Assembly (NCBI GenBank): GCA_033807775.1
Contig: CM066312.1
Coordinates: 31,965,696 to 32,029,695, forward strand
Direction: 5' to 3'
Origin: Saussurea involucrata
Taxonomy: Eukaryota > Streptophyta > Magnoliopsida > Asterales > Asteraceae
Length of the DNA stretch: 64,000 nt
Below are positions 12,191 through 21,956 of the stretch, piece by piece. The position numbers were made by a program, and so were the translations under genes. Within the stretch, counting starts at the first letter, position 1. Every line of letters starts with the position of its first letter. The notes under the pieces are model-generated. The model made no database searches. It was not told the DNA's origin and saw only the letters and a program-made list of their open reading frames with translations.

Positions 12191-13791
12191 ATGCCAAGGA
12201 AAACCCGAGGGGAAGGACTCGAACCACTCGATCCGGAGATCAAAAGAACCGCCCGTCGATTACGAAAAGAATCTAAAGCTAAAAGACATCTGAAGATCGA
12301 GATGGGCGACGAAGCTCCTCCTGAGAGACGTCCTATGCGGTCGTTTGTCGATCCGAATGTGGCAGCCGCACGCATAGGCATCCAACTGCCCACTACTGCG
12401 GCGAACTCCTTTGAGCTCAAACCGAGTACCATCGTGATGGTACAACAAAATCAGTATGGAGGAGCCCCAACAGAAGATCCTCATGCACATCTCCGTACAT
12501 TCGAGAGGATTTGCAACACGTTCAAGATCAATGGGATGGAGGAGGATGCAATTAAGCTGAGGCTGTTCAGCTTCTCACTCAAAGGCAGAGCCGAAACTTG
12601 GACAGAAAGTATCCAACCGGACTCGATCACCACCTGGGCGCAACTGAAAGCGGCCTTCCTCCAGAAATTCTTCCCACCAAGCAGAACCGCCCAACTTATG
12701 GCTGAAATCACCCATTTTGCTCAATGGGATCAAGAGACGTTGTATGAAGCTTAGGAGAGGTACAAAAATATGATCAAGAAATGTCCTCATCATGGGTTAC
12801 AAGGTTGGTTCATTATCCAAACGTTCTTCAGTGGACTTCACTCGCAGTTCAAAAACGACATTACAGTTGCAACGGGCGGAGCCCTAATGGATAAGTCTTA
12901 TGAGGAGGCATGCGAGTTGATCGATAATCTGGCCGAACATAGTTTTTCTACTCCAAGATCAGCCGTTAGAAGAGTTGCGAGTGTGCAAGACAATGATGAG
13001 ATGAAGGTGATAAAAGCTCAATTAGCTGTTATCACAAACCATTTGAAGAGAGGTAGTCCAGACGTGTTCCCCGCTACTCAAGAACCTGAACATGTTCAGT
13101 TTTTACAAACCAGAACAACCAGCCGAGGAACGACCCTTTCTCGAACACATATAATGAGGGGTGGAAGAAACACCCTAACTTTTCATGGAGTCAACCGCAA
13201 GGGCAACCCGGTCAACAACAACAAGGTTACAACCAACGGAGATTTGATGAAGGACCATCCGGGGAGAAGAAACCGGGGATAGAGGATATGATGATGAAGT
13301 TCATGACAAAGATGGATAGCACAGTTGGAGAATTAGCAAGCACGGTTAACACGGTCAAGGCGGCTACTGATCAGAACACGACATCCATAAAGCTCCTTGA
13401 AAGGCAAGTGGGGCAAATTTCTGAAGCCCTACAAAACCGAGCTCCCGGAACCTTTCCGGGTCAAACCGAAAGGAAAACCCAGGAAGAGTGCAAAGCCATT
13501 TATCTGAGAAGTGGCAAGGAGCTGGTCAAGGAGCCTACACGAGAACCGTCATCAAAGGAAACCGAGCCCAAAAGACAAGATGTTGCGATCATAGATATGG
13601 ATGAGTTGGAAGTCGATGAAGGTATTGTGTTTGAGAAGAACTCGAAGAGTAAAGAGAAGAAGAAAGAGCAACCAACTATGCCAAATCAACCACCGGTCAA
13701 GCCGACAGCTCCAAAAGTGCCCTATCCGAGCAGGCTTAAAGCGCATAAGGATGATGTTAATTTCTCTAAATTTCTTGATATATTTAAATAG
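12191..13791 (+). pseudogene. Athila-like gag
   Basis: The gypsy gag core (Retrotrans_gag type) shows PHAHLRTFERICNTFKING, RLFSFSLKGRAETW and LYEA*ERYKNMIKKCPHHGL. The expected Trp codon before ERYK is a TAG at 12752-12754. A further frame break falls at 13283-13288, before the MMMKFMTKMDSTVGEL helix. The C-terminal part is Lys/Glu-rich and ends at a TAA (13789-13791), just before the protease region. Gag forms the particle; with two nonsense defects this copy cannot make it whole. Confidence 0.82.
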
Positions 13792-13821
13792 TTACATATT
13801 AACATTCCTTTTGCAGATGCT

Positions 13822-14403
13822 TTGGCACAAATGCCCTCATATGTGAAATTCTTGAAAGATATCCTCTCCAACAAAAGGAAGATTGAGGAGCACGCGATAG
13901 TTTCACTTACTGAGGAGTGCAGCGCGATCATTCAGAACAAGCTTCCCCCGAAGCTTCAAGATCCAGGGAGTTTTTCTATACCTATACAAATTGGAGATCT
14001 TTGTTTTGATAAGGTGTTATGTGATTTAGGAGCAAGTATTAATTTAATGCCTCTGTCTATTTTCAGGAAACTCGGCTTGGGGGAAGTGAAGCCAACATAC
14101 ATGACACTTCAACTTGCAGATAGATCGGTAACGTATCCATATGAAGTGATAGAGGATGTCCTAATTAAGGTCGATAAGTTTTACTTTCCAGTAGACTGTG
14201 TGGTGCTCGACATTGATGAAGATAAAGAGGTCCCGCTAATATTGGGGAGACCATTCCTGGCCACGAGCAAAGCGCTTATCGACATAGAAGAAGGCGAGAT
14301 GACCTTGAGGGTTGGCGACGAAAAGGTAATGTTCAAGATGTTCGAGAGTGTAAGAGGTAAAGGTGAAGAGGAACCCGGTAATCAAGGAAAGCCGAAGGAG
14401 TGA
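13822..14403 (+). pseudogene. Athila-like aspartic protease
   Basis: It carries LCDLGASINLMPLSIFRKLGLG, where the retropepsin D-T/S-G site reads DLGAS (CDLGASINLMP is the usual Athila form), and the later LILGRPFLATSKALID block with the ILGRPF motif. In autonomous Athila elements the frame continues into RT. Here it closes at a TGA (14401-14403), and the post-pol noncoding block starts at once. Confidence 0.82.
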
Positions 14404-14506
14404 TCAGAAGGAAGTCGAGCCACGACCGAAACCAAGGCTCTAGGTGGGAGGCAACCCACTAAGGTTTGTTTTCTTTCTTTTTCAAGTTATGTTTGGTGTG
14501 TTTTGA

Positions 14507-14545
<39 letters not shown>

Positions 14546-15900
14546 GATGAACAGAGACTTACGCGGGTTTGGGCACGGTTTCAAGCCGCGGCCCAAACCG
14601 CGCAAGCCTCTGGAGTTTTTATTATGAAACAGAGAGTTACGCGGGATGCCACGCGAGTTTAAGCCGCGGCCCAAGCCGCGCGGCTCCCCTATTGCTTCTA
14701 GACTGTTTCTCGTGCAGTGTTTGTCCCTTTCTTGCGTTATGTCGTTTCGTTTCTTTGCTTTCATTTTTCTGTTTCTGCACTCTCTCTCCATCCTCTCCGA
14801 TGTCTCTCAACTGGTCGCTCCAATTTTTCAAGAGAATCTCCTCCGTCCGGTCAGACATGTATGTTCTAATTCTGTATGTAACAAGTGGTGTCTGATGCTT
14901 TGCTTCCTTATTAGTTAAACGAGATGCAACAAACCTAAGTTTCACTTAGGTTTGGGGTGCCTCACCTTTCAATATCTACACACTTACTTTTAATCCTATG
15001 CAAACCTCGGTTTTGCCGAGGTTTAGGGTTGGCTTTATTTGATAAACCTAGGCCACGGCCTAGGTTTGGGGTGGCTATATTTGAAAAAACTGTGGGCCAG
15101 CTCTTTGATGTGTTGTGTTAATACTATGTCTTTCCTGTATGAGAACTGCAATAACTGCACAATGATACATGTCACACCTGTGTATCGCCTGCACCGACAC
15201 TTACACATTGGGGACAATGTGTGGGTAAGGTTTGGGGTTGCCCAATCGGGCCCACGTTTATGCACGTAGATTTCCTGCACTTCTGAATGTTTAGATCATA
15301 GTAGCTAAATTTTTGTTTTGGATGATTGAAACCGGCCATTGTGGGAAGAATCTTGTGATAGTAACGTGACCATTAGGGAAGGACCGGGAAAAGACATGAC
15401 TAGGGACATTAGTGGAGACTACCCAATAGAGAGATTTGAGCCTAAATGACGCCTTTCATTTCGAGGGATTCAAACACCTAATTCGTATACACTTTTTCGA
15501 ATTCCTTGTCGTGATTATAGAATGATCTCGCTATAATATTGCATTGAGTAGCAAAGACGACCATTGGGATATTGGGTAAGGGTATAGTAGACCATATCGT
15601 GTGGACCTTAAGAGATGATTCCAGGCATTGTGTGCACTTTAACCCGTTTTGTCTAACGTACCTTTTGACCCATTATGTGTGTACCCAAAACCATCTTTGT
15701 AGCCAAACACTCACCACTTGTTCATTTCAGACCCACCATTAAACCCTAGTCAAAAGCCTTAGCCAACCCTTATCCGAAAGTGTATCAATCAGAAGCAGTA
15801 CATGTCAGTCATGAAAAATAGATAGAAAAGAGGGCCAATGCAGCCCCAATCAAATAAAGAGGGCCAATGATGCACATTAAAAAAATTGGAATCTATAAAA
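14404..15900 (+). other. Athila-like 3' noncoding region with a hairpin array
   Basis: No credible ORF. It holds the Athila post-pol block GGGAGGCAACCCA (about 14447-14459), a (TA)16 tract (14511-14542), a GC-rich direct repeat (CAAGCCGCGGCCCAA near 14582 and a diverged copy near 14661), the hairpins at 14931-15067, and the hairpin CACATTGGGGACAATGTG (near 15204-15221) found in many Athila tails. The stretch from 15300 to 15900 is unremarkable. Confidence 0.65.
14931..15067 (+). repeat. Three consecutive perfect stem-loops with different stem sequence
   Basis: 14931-14953: stem AAACCTAAGT, loop TTC. 15002-15024: stem AAACCTCGG, loop TTTTG. 15044-15067: stem AAACCTAGGCC, loop of 2 to 4 bases. 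Each is followed by a G-rich GGGGTGCC/AGGGTTGGC/GGGGTGGC word. The inner stem pairs differ between the three but stay complementary. Confidence 0.85.
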
Positions 15901-15947
15901 ATACAATTAGTTAGATAGTATCTACAGCAGATAATAAGAGAGTCAAA

Positions 15948-16512
15948 CTGACTTACATCAAGACTTCTCTGATGGAAGATCTATTCAGCGATCGTTGATC
16001 ATGAAGCTTCTACTTCAAGAAATGTTTGTCTTATCTACTTTCACACTCTGTACGATTTGTCAGAAGGGACATGCCTTTGTCCAAGATCGTACAACCACTC
16101 TGCCACTACACTGTTAACCATAAGACCCAAAGCATGTTGTGTAAAAAGTCAGAAGCATGCATCCAACCATATGAAGACACGTGTAAATCCCTCATGTCAT
16201 GCATTTAATGCATCATGTATAAATAGGAGGAATGCTTCTTCAGTTTGAAGGTGGTCTCTCCCTAAACAACTTAGTACATAGAAAAATATCTTCATTTTTC
16301 TATACCTCCTTTTCTCTCTATTTCTTGTGCAAGAATACTTAGTGATTCTCAAGTTTGTTTAGATTAGGTTCTACTTAATCTTATTCCGCAACAAACTATA
16401 AATTATGTTTGATTTATCTATAAATAATTTAGAAAACCAAAATCTCGTGTTTGTATTCACCCCCCCCCCCTTCTACAAATTATTTACTTGTATAACCCCT
16501 TCAGGACCAACA
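15948..16512 (+). repeat. Truncated 3' LTR of element A2
   Basis: The plus-strand LTR ends AGGACCAACA at 16512. It contains a TATA box (GTATAAATAGG near 16216), the polyadenylation-side block with twelve C residues (16460-16471) and CTTCTACAAA. It aligns with B's LTR from CTGACTTACATC (15948) on. About 290 bp of the LTR's 5' part is missing, next to the place where the gypsy 3' LTR is also missing. Confidence 0.8.
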
Positions 16513-18733
16513 TTGCCATCGTTATCGATGTCTTCTTCTTCTGCCTCCTCATAAGAGGGAATTTCAACGGGAATGTTGACTGGAGCTTCTGTCTCCTTAT
16601 TAGTTTCCTCCCCCTCAGCATGAGGAGGGTCTTCAGCTGAGATTTCCCACTCAGCATTAGTTTGCTGAGGGTCAACAATATTTTCTTTACTTTTCTTCTC
16701 CACCTCTTTGTCATCATCAGATGGGGGAGGGTTTATGGTAGAAGCAGCAGCAATGGTGGTAGGAGCAGCGGTGGAAGTTGATGTAGCAGATGTCTCCAGG
16801 TTGTCAACCCTGTCGAACAACTCCCCAATAGCAGTAGCTGATTCCACGAAAAAAATCAACGGCCATGTCCAGGGACTTCCTGTCAGTGTCCGTGAAAGAC
16901 GGAGAGGGGTGAGGGGAAGGCTTCTTTAGCTCCTTGAGAATATCAACGAGAAGTTGATTGTTTGTTTCGACCTTGGTGAAAAGGTCAGTGAAAGAAGTTG
17001 ATGGAGTGCTTATGGAGGCGGTGTTGGTGGCGACTTTAGACTTTATTTTATCCACCACCTCCTGTAGTGCTGATAGCTGAGAGTTATTAGCTTTATTTGA
17101 AAGAGATGTGGTGAGCTGTTGGAGCTCTGAGTCGGCATTATTGATGGCAATAGTATTGTTTTGCAGGTCCGTAGAGAGGGTGGAGATGTTGTTGTTGATA
17201 TCCTGAATAGAGTTATTCAGGGTCTCAAAAGAAGGACCTGTAAAAACAAAAGTATTTTGAGCATAAGAATGCTCAGGATTAGTCACCGAAGAAATGAGGG
17301 GTACAGAAGATGGAATACTTGAAGGTTCATTGAAGAAATCCGAGGGATTTCCTCCAAAGTATGTCTGCATGTCCTGCTTGAGAGGAGTCGAGAACATGGG
17401 TATTTGAGGATCCTCGTGAGGAAGACCTTCAACTCCTGTGCTGTTGGAGATGAGTTGGCGGAGAAGATCCACATGTGTATTAGAGAGGACGGATCCTGAT
17501 GCGTTGGATGTGTTGACGAATGAAATAGAGGGATGAGAAGCGATGGTAGTGAAGATGGTCGTGCATTGTGGCAGCGAGGCACTGGCGGTGCCTGGAACTA
17601 CACCTTCAGTGGTTTGAGGCACTGAGGTTGTTGTGATAGGTGCCGGCATAGAATCATCGATTGTTGAAGTCGGTGAGGCGGTTGATGGAATGGCATCGGA
17701 TGTGGTGGAGCGTACCATGAAAGTGTCAAGGTAGGCTTATGAAGAGGCGATCTCGTTGTTGTTGTTGTTGTTGTTGCAGGTGAGGGTTTCTCCTTAGATT
17801 GTCTCTTGGCCTTTTTAGAAGGGCTAAGAGTGGTTGCAGAAGGCTTCCTCTTTGAAGAGGTGGTTGTAGAAGCTTGGATAGCCACGGGGGGTTGGACGGT
17901 GGGCATCTCTGCTGAAGAAGAAGCAGCTGAGGATGAGAGAATACATTGGAGTGTAGAGAAACGTGCTTCGTTTTCCAAAGGATCTATGTCGAGGAGTCGG
18001 TTGCCAAGACTTGGTAGCTAATAATCACCTTCAGCTAGGTAGAGAGGACCCAAGAAGTGCTGAAGAAGTACGCTGATGAAGCGTACATAGGGAACAACGG
18101 TCTCCCTATCAGGCTTTTCGACCTTCACCATCAGGTCATCGAAAATCATCCTGACGTAGTTGACATTTCGCCTAGTGATGACTGAATAGCCAGGTCAAGA
18201 GCGACCCGGCTTTCCGCCCATTGAAGTAAGTACAGAGGTAGCATAACTCCGTTAGCATCGTTGCTTTAAGGATCTTGGTAAGCTTCTTGTCAGGCTTCTT
18301 GTTTTTGGTTTCCCAGTCGTAGCCCATCAAGTCGAGGAAGCTGCAATGTCCTCGGATACCCTTCCAAAAAAAAGTCGAGGAAGCTGTAGAGTTCCTTACC
18401 AGTAGGAGTGGAGTCATAGGTTTTGGAGACTGGAAGTTTTAGCCATTCGCGGATCCCTGAGGGAGTGATGCTCCCTTCTCCATGGTCGGTTTCAAAAGCA
18501 ATGATAGTTACCTTTTTCCCTAATTTCAGGGTCTTCTCAGTCCTTTCAGCAATATACCAGAACTGCTGAAGGAGGTTCTTGTGCCCAGTTAGGTAGACAG
18601 TGAGGGCATAGAAGATTAGGGAATTCTTCAGGAAGGTTGCAGCGTCCTCAAGGTGATTGAGAAAAAAACTTGTTTTGATCTTGTTTAGCAAAGAAGAAGG
18701 ATCAAAAAGTGTTTTTGTGAACAATCTGTGCAT
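16513..18733 (-). pseudogene. B extra ORF downstream of pol (cut by A2)
   Basis: This is a homologue of the A2 extra ORF in several frames. The N-terminal module (18290-18733) has QQFWYIAERTEKTLKLGKKV and GEGSITPSGIREWLKLP. A short run to 18172 contains YFNGRKAGSL. The next piece (17598-17978) has the basic cluster KRKPSATTLSPSKKAKR. A Ser/Thr-rich segment with alternating hydrophobic residues follows (16804-17718), then an acidic tail (16513-16859). The 3' end is lost to the A2 insertion. The basic cluster lies at the same relative place as in A2, which argues for a conserved nuclear signal. Confidence 0.68.
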
Positions 18734-19344
18734 GAAAATAAGAATAAAACCTGGAAATCACAAGGGTTGTGAGTACGAGTTCTTAGTTTTCTTTAAGGTT
18801 TTTCGATGCTTAGAATGTTCTTGCCTTGAGAGAATTATGAGCGCGTAAAGTGTGAAAATGAGACGAAGAGTGTACTATATACGAGTGAGGAGAGAGAAAA
18901 GAATGATGAGCGGGAAAAGTTTTCATCATTACGTGGACACGTCATACAAATGTGATTGGTCAATAAGTGTAACGGACGAACGTGTGTCAGAAAAATGTGT
19001 GCCATGGGTTATCCTAAAAAATGATGTCACAACAGAAAACGTCTTTTCATTTTTCAAAAGATATAACTGGTTTTTGAAAAACTCGGTGATAATGTTTTAT
19101 TTTTAGAAGAATCACTGATAGGAAATGTCAGTGATGAGTTTCATTTTTGAAAAATCTTTTAATCATTTAAGAAAAGTAAATGATTAAGTTTAGGATTTTT
19201 GGAAAAAGTCTCGCTTGAAGGAAACTTCAGTGAGAAAAGATAGAAAGACATACCTGAATATCATAGAGCATTTATGCAGAGATAAGAAGATGAATATCAG
19301 ATATCAAACCTCAATCACTGAGATAATACTTGAACACTGAAGAG
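18734..19344 (-). promoter_or_regulatory. B spacer between RNase H and extra ORF, putative promoter
   Basis: On the minus strand it holds several TCACTGA/TCAGTGA words, a CCAAT box (plus ATTGG near 18955), ACGTGTCC (18935-18942) and a TATATAG box near 18875, in the same order as in A2. No open frame. Promoter role inferred. Confidence 0.45.
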
Positions 19345-20911
19345 TTATTCTTCAAGGTTTAGCATTCCAAGCTCATTGATAAGAAAGTTGAATCTTGTCT
19401 CATCAAGAGGTTTGGTGAATATATCAGCGAGGTGATAGTCAGTGGGAATGAATTGAAGTTCTATGTCTCCATTCATCACATGATATCTGATAAAATGATA
19501 TCTAATTTCAATGTGTTTGGTCTTTGAGTGTAGTACAGGGTTGTTTGCTATAGCGATGGCACTAGTGATGTCGCAATAGATATGAATCTTTGATAGCGGA
19601 AGGTCATAGTCTATAAGTTGATTTCTCATCCATAAGGCCCGAGCATAACAACTACCAGCGACTACGTACTCAGCTTCAATGGTTGTTGTGGGCACTAAGT
19701 TTTGCTTCTTGCTTGTCCAACTCACCAACTTTCCACCTAGAAGCTGACAGCCTCCATTGGTGTTTTTTCTATCCAATTTGCAACCTGCAAAATCACTATC
19801 TGAATAGGCAGTTAAATCGAACCCTGAGTCCTTGGGATTCCAAAGACCTGGGTTGGGTGTACCCTTCGGATATCTGAATATTCGCTTTACAACGATCAGA
19901 TGTGATTCTTTGGGTTCTGATTGATATTGTGCACATAAACAAGTAGAATACATGATATCAGGTCGACTAGCTGTAAGATATAAAAGAGAGCCGATCATTC
20001 CTATATAGACAGTGACATTAACAGGTTTCCCATTTGGGTCCTTTTTTAGTGTCAGCGGAGGTGCCATAGAAGTTTTATTGCTGAGCTTTGAGTAGGATCA
20101 AACTTTTTCAGCATATCTTTAACGTACTTACCTTGGTGAATAAATGTACCTTTATGGCTTTGCTTAATTAGAAGCCCAAGGAAGTATGTTAGTTCATCCA
20201 TCATACTCATCTTATATTCTTTCTTCATTCGTTTAGCGAATCGAGTACACAGAGATGGGTTAGTGGATCCAAATATAATGTCATCGACATATATCTGAAC
20301 AAGTATAATATGACCTTTAACCTTTTTGAAAAACAAAGTATTGTCAATCTTTCCGCGTTCAAAATTTTCAACGATAAGGTAAGAATATAAAGTATCATAC
20401 CATGCACGAGAGGCTTGTTTTAATCCATAGAGGGCCTTATCCAGTTTATAAACATAATTTGGATGCTTAGGGTCAGAGAACCCGGGTGGTTCTTCAACAA
20501 AGACTTCTTCATTCAGCTTTCCATTTAGGAATGCTGACTTAACATTCATTTGATGTACTTTGATGTCCTTATGAACTGCATCAGCTAAAAATAATCGAAT
20601 TGCTTCGAGCGTGGCCACAGGGGCAAAGGATTCATCATAGTCTATGCCTTCCTCTTGTCTGTATCCATAAGCAACAAGTCTAACCTTGTTTCGAGTTTTT
20701 GTCCCATGTTCATCTAACTTGTTATGATACACCCACTTGGTGCCAATATAGTTTTGCCAAATGGTCTGGGAACGAGATTCCAAACCTTGTTTCTTTCAAA
20801 CTTAGTCAGCTCTTCTTGCATAGCGCTGACCCAATTTGGATCTCTGAAGGCATCGTCGGTCTTTTTAGGTTCAAGTAGCGATATAAAATTTACAAAGAGA
20901 CAGATGTTACC
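19345..20911 (-). pseudogene. Element B reverse transcriptase and RNase H
   Basis: The RT part (20052-20783) contains IGTKWVYHNK, QMNVKSAFLNGKLNEEVFV and YVDDIIFGSTN. The RNase H part (19345-20067) contains GGCQLLGGKLVSW and ADIFTKPLDETRF. The two overlap in different frames near 20060. The N-terminal end runs into the element C insertion at 20911; its continuation toward integrase is at 37341. Several substitutions (for example MNVK for MDVK) mark it as decayed. Confidence 0.85.
20907..20911. repeat. Left target duplication of element C (TTACC)
   Basis: It is identical to 37336-37340. Together they mark a 5-bp staggered integration of C into B. Confidence 0.95.
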
Positions 20912-21770
20912 TGTTGGAACCCAGATACTCTTAATAAAGATTAACAGTCTATTAGTTGAGTTTAGAGTTTGATGCGGAAGCGTATTAAACTAACAGATAT
21001 GTTTGATAGATATTAGAACGCACACATATAAAGAAAACAGTAAAGAATGAAAAGGATTTCTTGAACAGTTACTGTTATTCAATATATAATAACAACACGA
21101 AGAACAGATTAAGAACTATTGGTGTGTGTGAGAATATAACACTCAGATATTTGACAATAAAGCTTGAGAGTATTAGTGATTCCTTGTGTAATCGTCCTTT
21201 TTGTGGTTGGGAAGAACTCAACATGAGTCTTCCTTTTATACTACTCTTAGAAGACTATGAAGTAGGTCACTGTTCCTTTTACGGCATGAATAGTGAACTG
21301 GATGGTGTGAGCAGTTGTTTGAGCCATGCGCATTTAATGGAGCAGATGTACTATTGGTAAATGCATTAAATGGCGCAGACGTCTATTTTGTACCATGCCC
21401 TATTGAGTCCACTCATAACTTGACACGTGTTTTGACAGTACTTTTCCATGCAAGTTGATGAACAGGTCTTGGAACAGTAGCAAGATATTATAAATATCTT
21501 CAAGTCTCAGTGAGGACCACAGAGGCTCTGTAATGAGTTACAGAGGTTCTGCGGTCTGGTCCTCTGTGGAGCAGTCTTCGCCGGATTCTGAGTCTTTGGT
21601 CTTCTTTGTGCGTATGACAGAGCTTCTGTAGGAAGCCTCTGCTGCTTCTGTAGCTTCTTGACCTTGATTTCTCGGTAATGTCGGCAGAGCCTCTATAAGA
21701 GGCTTTCTTCACTTAGCCTATTTTTCACTACTTCTAAATACTTCTATGATTAGGAAGATTGAAGCTAACA
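20912..21770 (-). repeat. 3' LTR of element C (859 bp)
   Basis: On the minus strand it begins TGTTAGCTTC and ends GGGTTCCAACA. It has the same length as 36477-37335 with about five visible substitutions. A TATA-like TATTTATAATA (minus) lies near 21485-21500. The U3 part has several CAGAG/CTCTG words. Confidence 0.96.
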
Positions 21771-21771
21771 A

Positions 21772-21780
21772 TCTCCCCCT
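21772..21780 (-). other. Polypurine tract of element C
   Basis: On the minus strand AGGGGGAGA sits directly before the 3' LTR. It is the plus-strand primer for reverse transcription. Confidence 0.92.
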
Positions 21781-21956
21781 AAGTAGTGAAAAATAAAAAA
21801 TTTGAACTTGAGTTAAGTTTGGCTAAGTTAGATAAGACAGAGGTTAAACAATACCTCGAAATTTCTTTCATTTAGAAATATGCCAGAGGCATTTTACATT
21901 TGAGTACAATGAAAGATAAACTTTAACTTTGTTTGCAGAGATTGGAGGTCTGAGAA

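Larger units (their letters stand above)
10770..15900 (+). mobile_element. Ty3/gypsy Athila-like element, gag-protease only, 3' LTR not found
   Basis: The order is 5' LTR (10770-12030), a tRNA-Asp-type PBS (12037-12054), gag, retropepsin and then a 1.5-kb noncoding tail. There is no RT, RNase H or integrase. The sequence goes straight from the end of the protease frame (14403) to the GGGAGGCAACCCA block that follows pol in Athila elements. No second copy of the LTR is seen before A2's truncated LTR, so the right edge (about 15.85-15.95 kb) is uncertain. The base run before the LTR is ATCAC. It could be an internally deleted Athila or a non-autonomous gag-only type such as TR-GAG. Confidence 0.8.
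6600..16512 (+). mobile_element. Copia element A2 (plus strand), interrupted by element A and a gypsy element
   Basis: The stretch contains A2's pol-to-extra-ORF spacer (6600-7516), its extra ORF (7517-10769) and a truncated 3' LTR (about 15948-16512). The spacer and extra ORF match, in the opposite orientation, the same parts of element B (16513-19344). A2's gag-pol must lie left of the window, beyond inserted element A. The gypsy element from 10770 separates the extra ORF from the 3' LTR. A2 itself is inserted in B's extra ORF; the bases after its 3' end are TTGCC. Confidence 0.82.

Noticed and set aside
14569..14945. Open frames of 90-110 codons on both strands in the gypsy tail
   Set aside because: They cover the noncoding post-pol region, have no family features and overlap on opposite strands.
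15781..15792. TGTATCA followed by ATCAG as the right end of the gypsy element with a decayed ATCAC duplication
   Set aside because: Only the last few bases fit the LTR end; no LTR sequence precedes it and gypsy-like tail sequence seems to continue past it.
16440..16480. Run of twelve C residues as a G-quadruplex regulator
   Set aside because: It is the expanded form of the C-tract found near the 3' end of every LTR of this family (six G/C in A and B), so microsatellite growth is sufficient.
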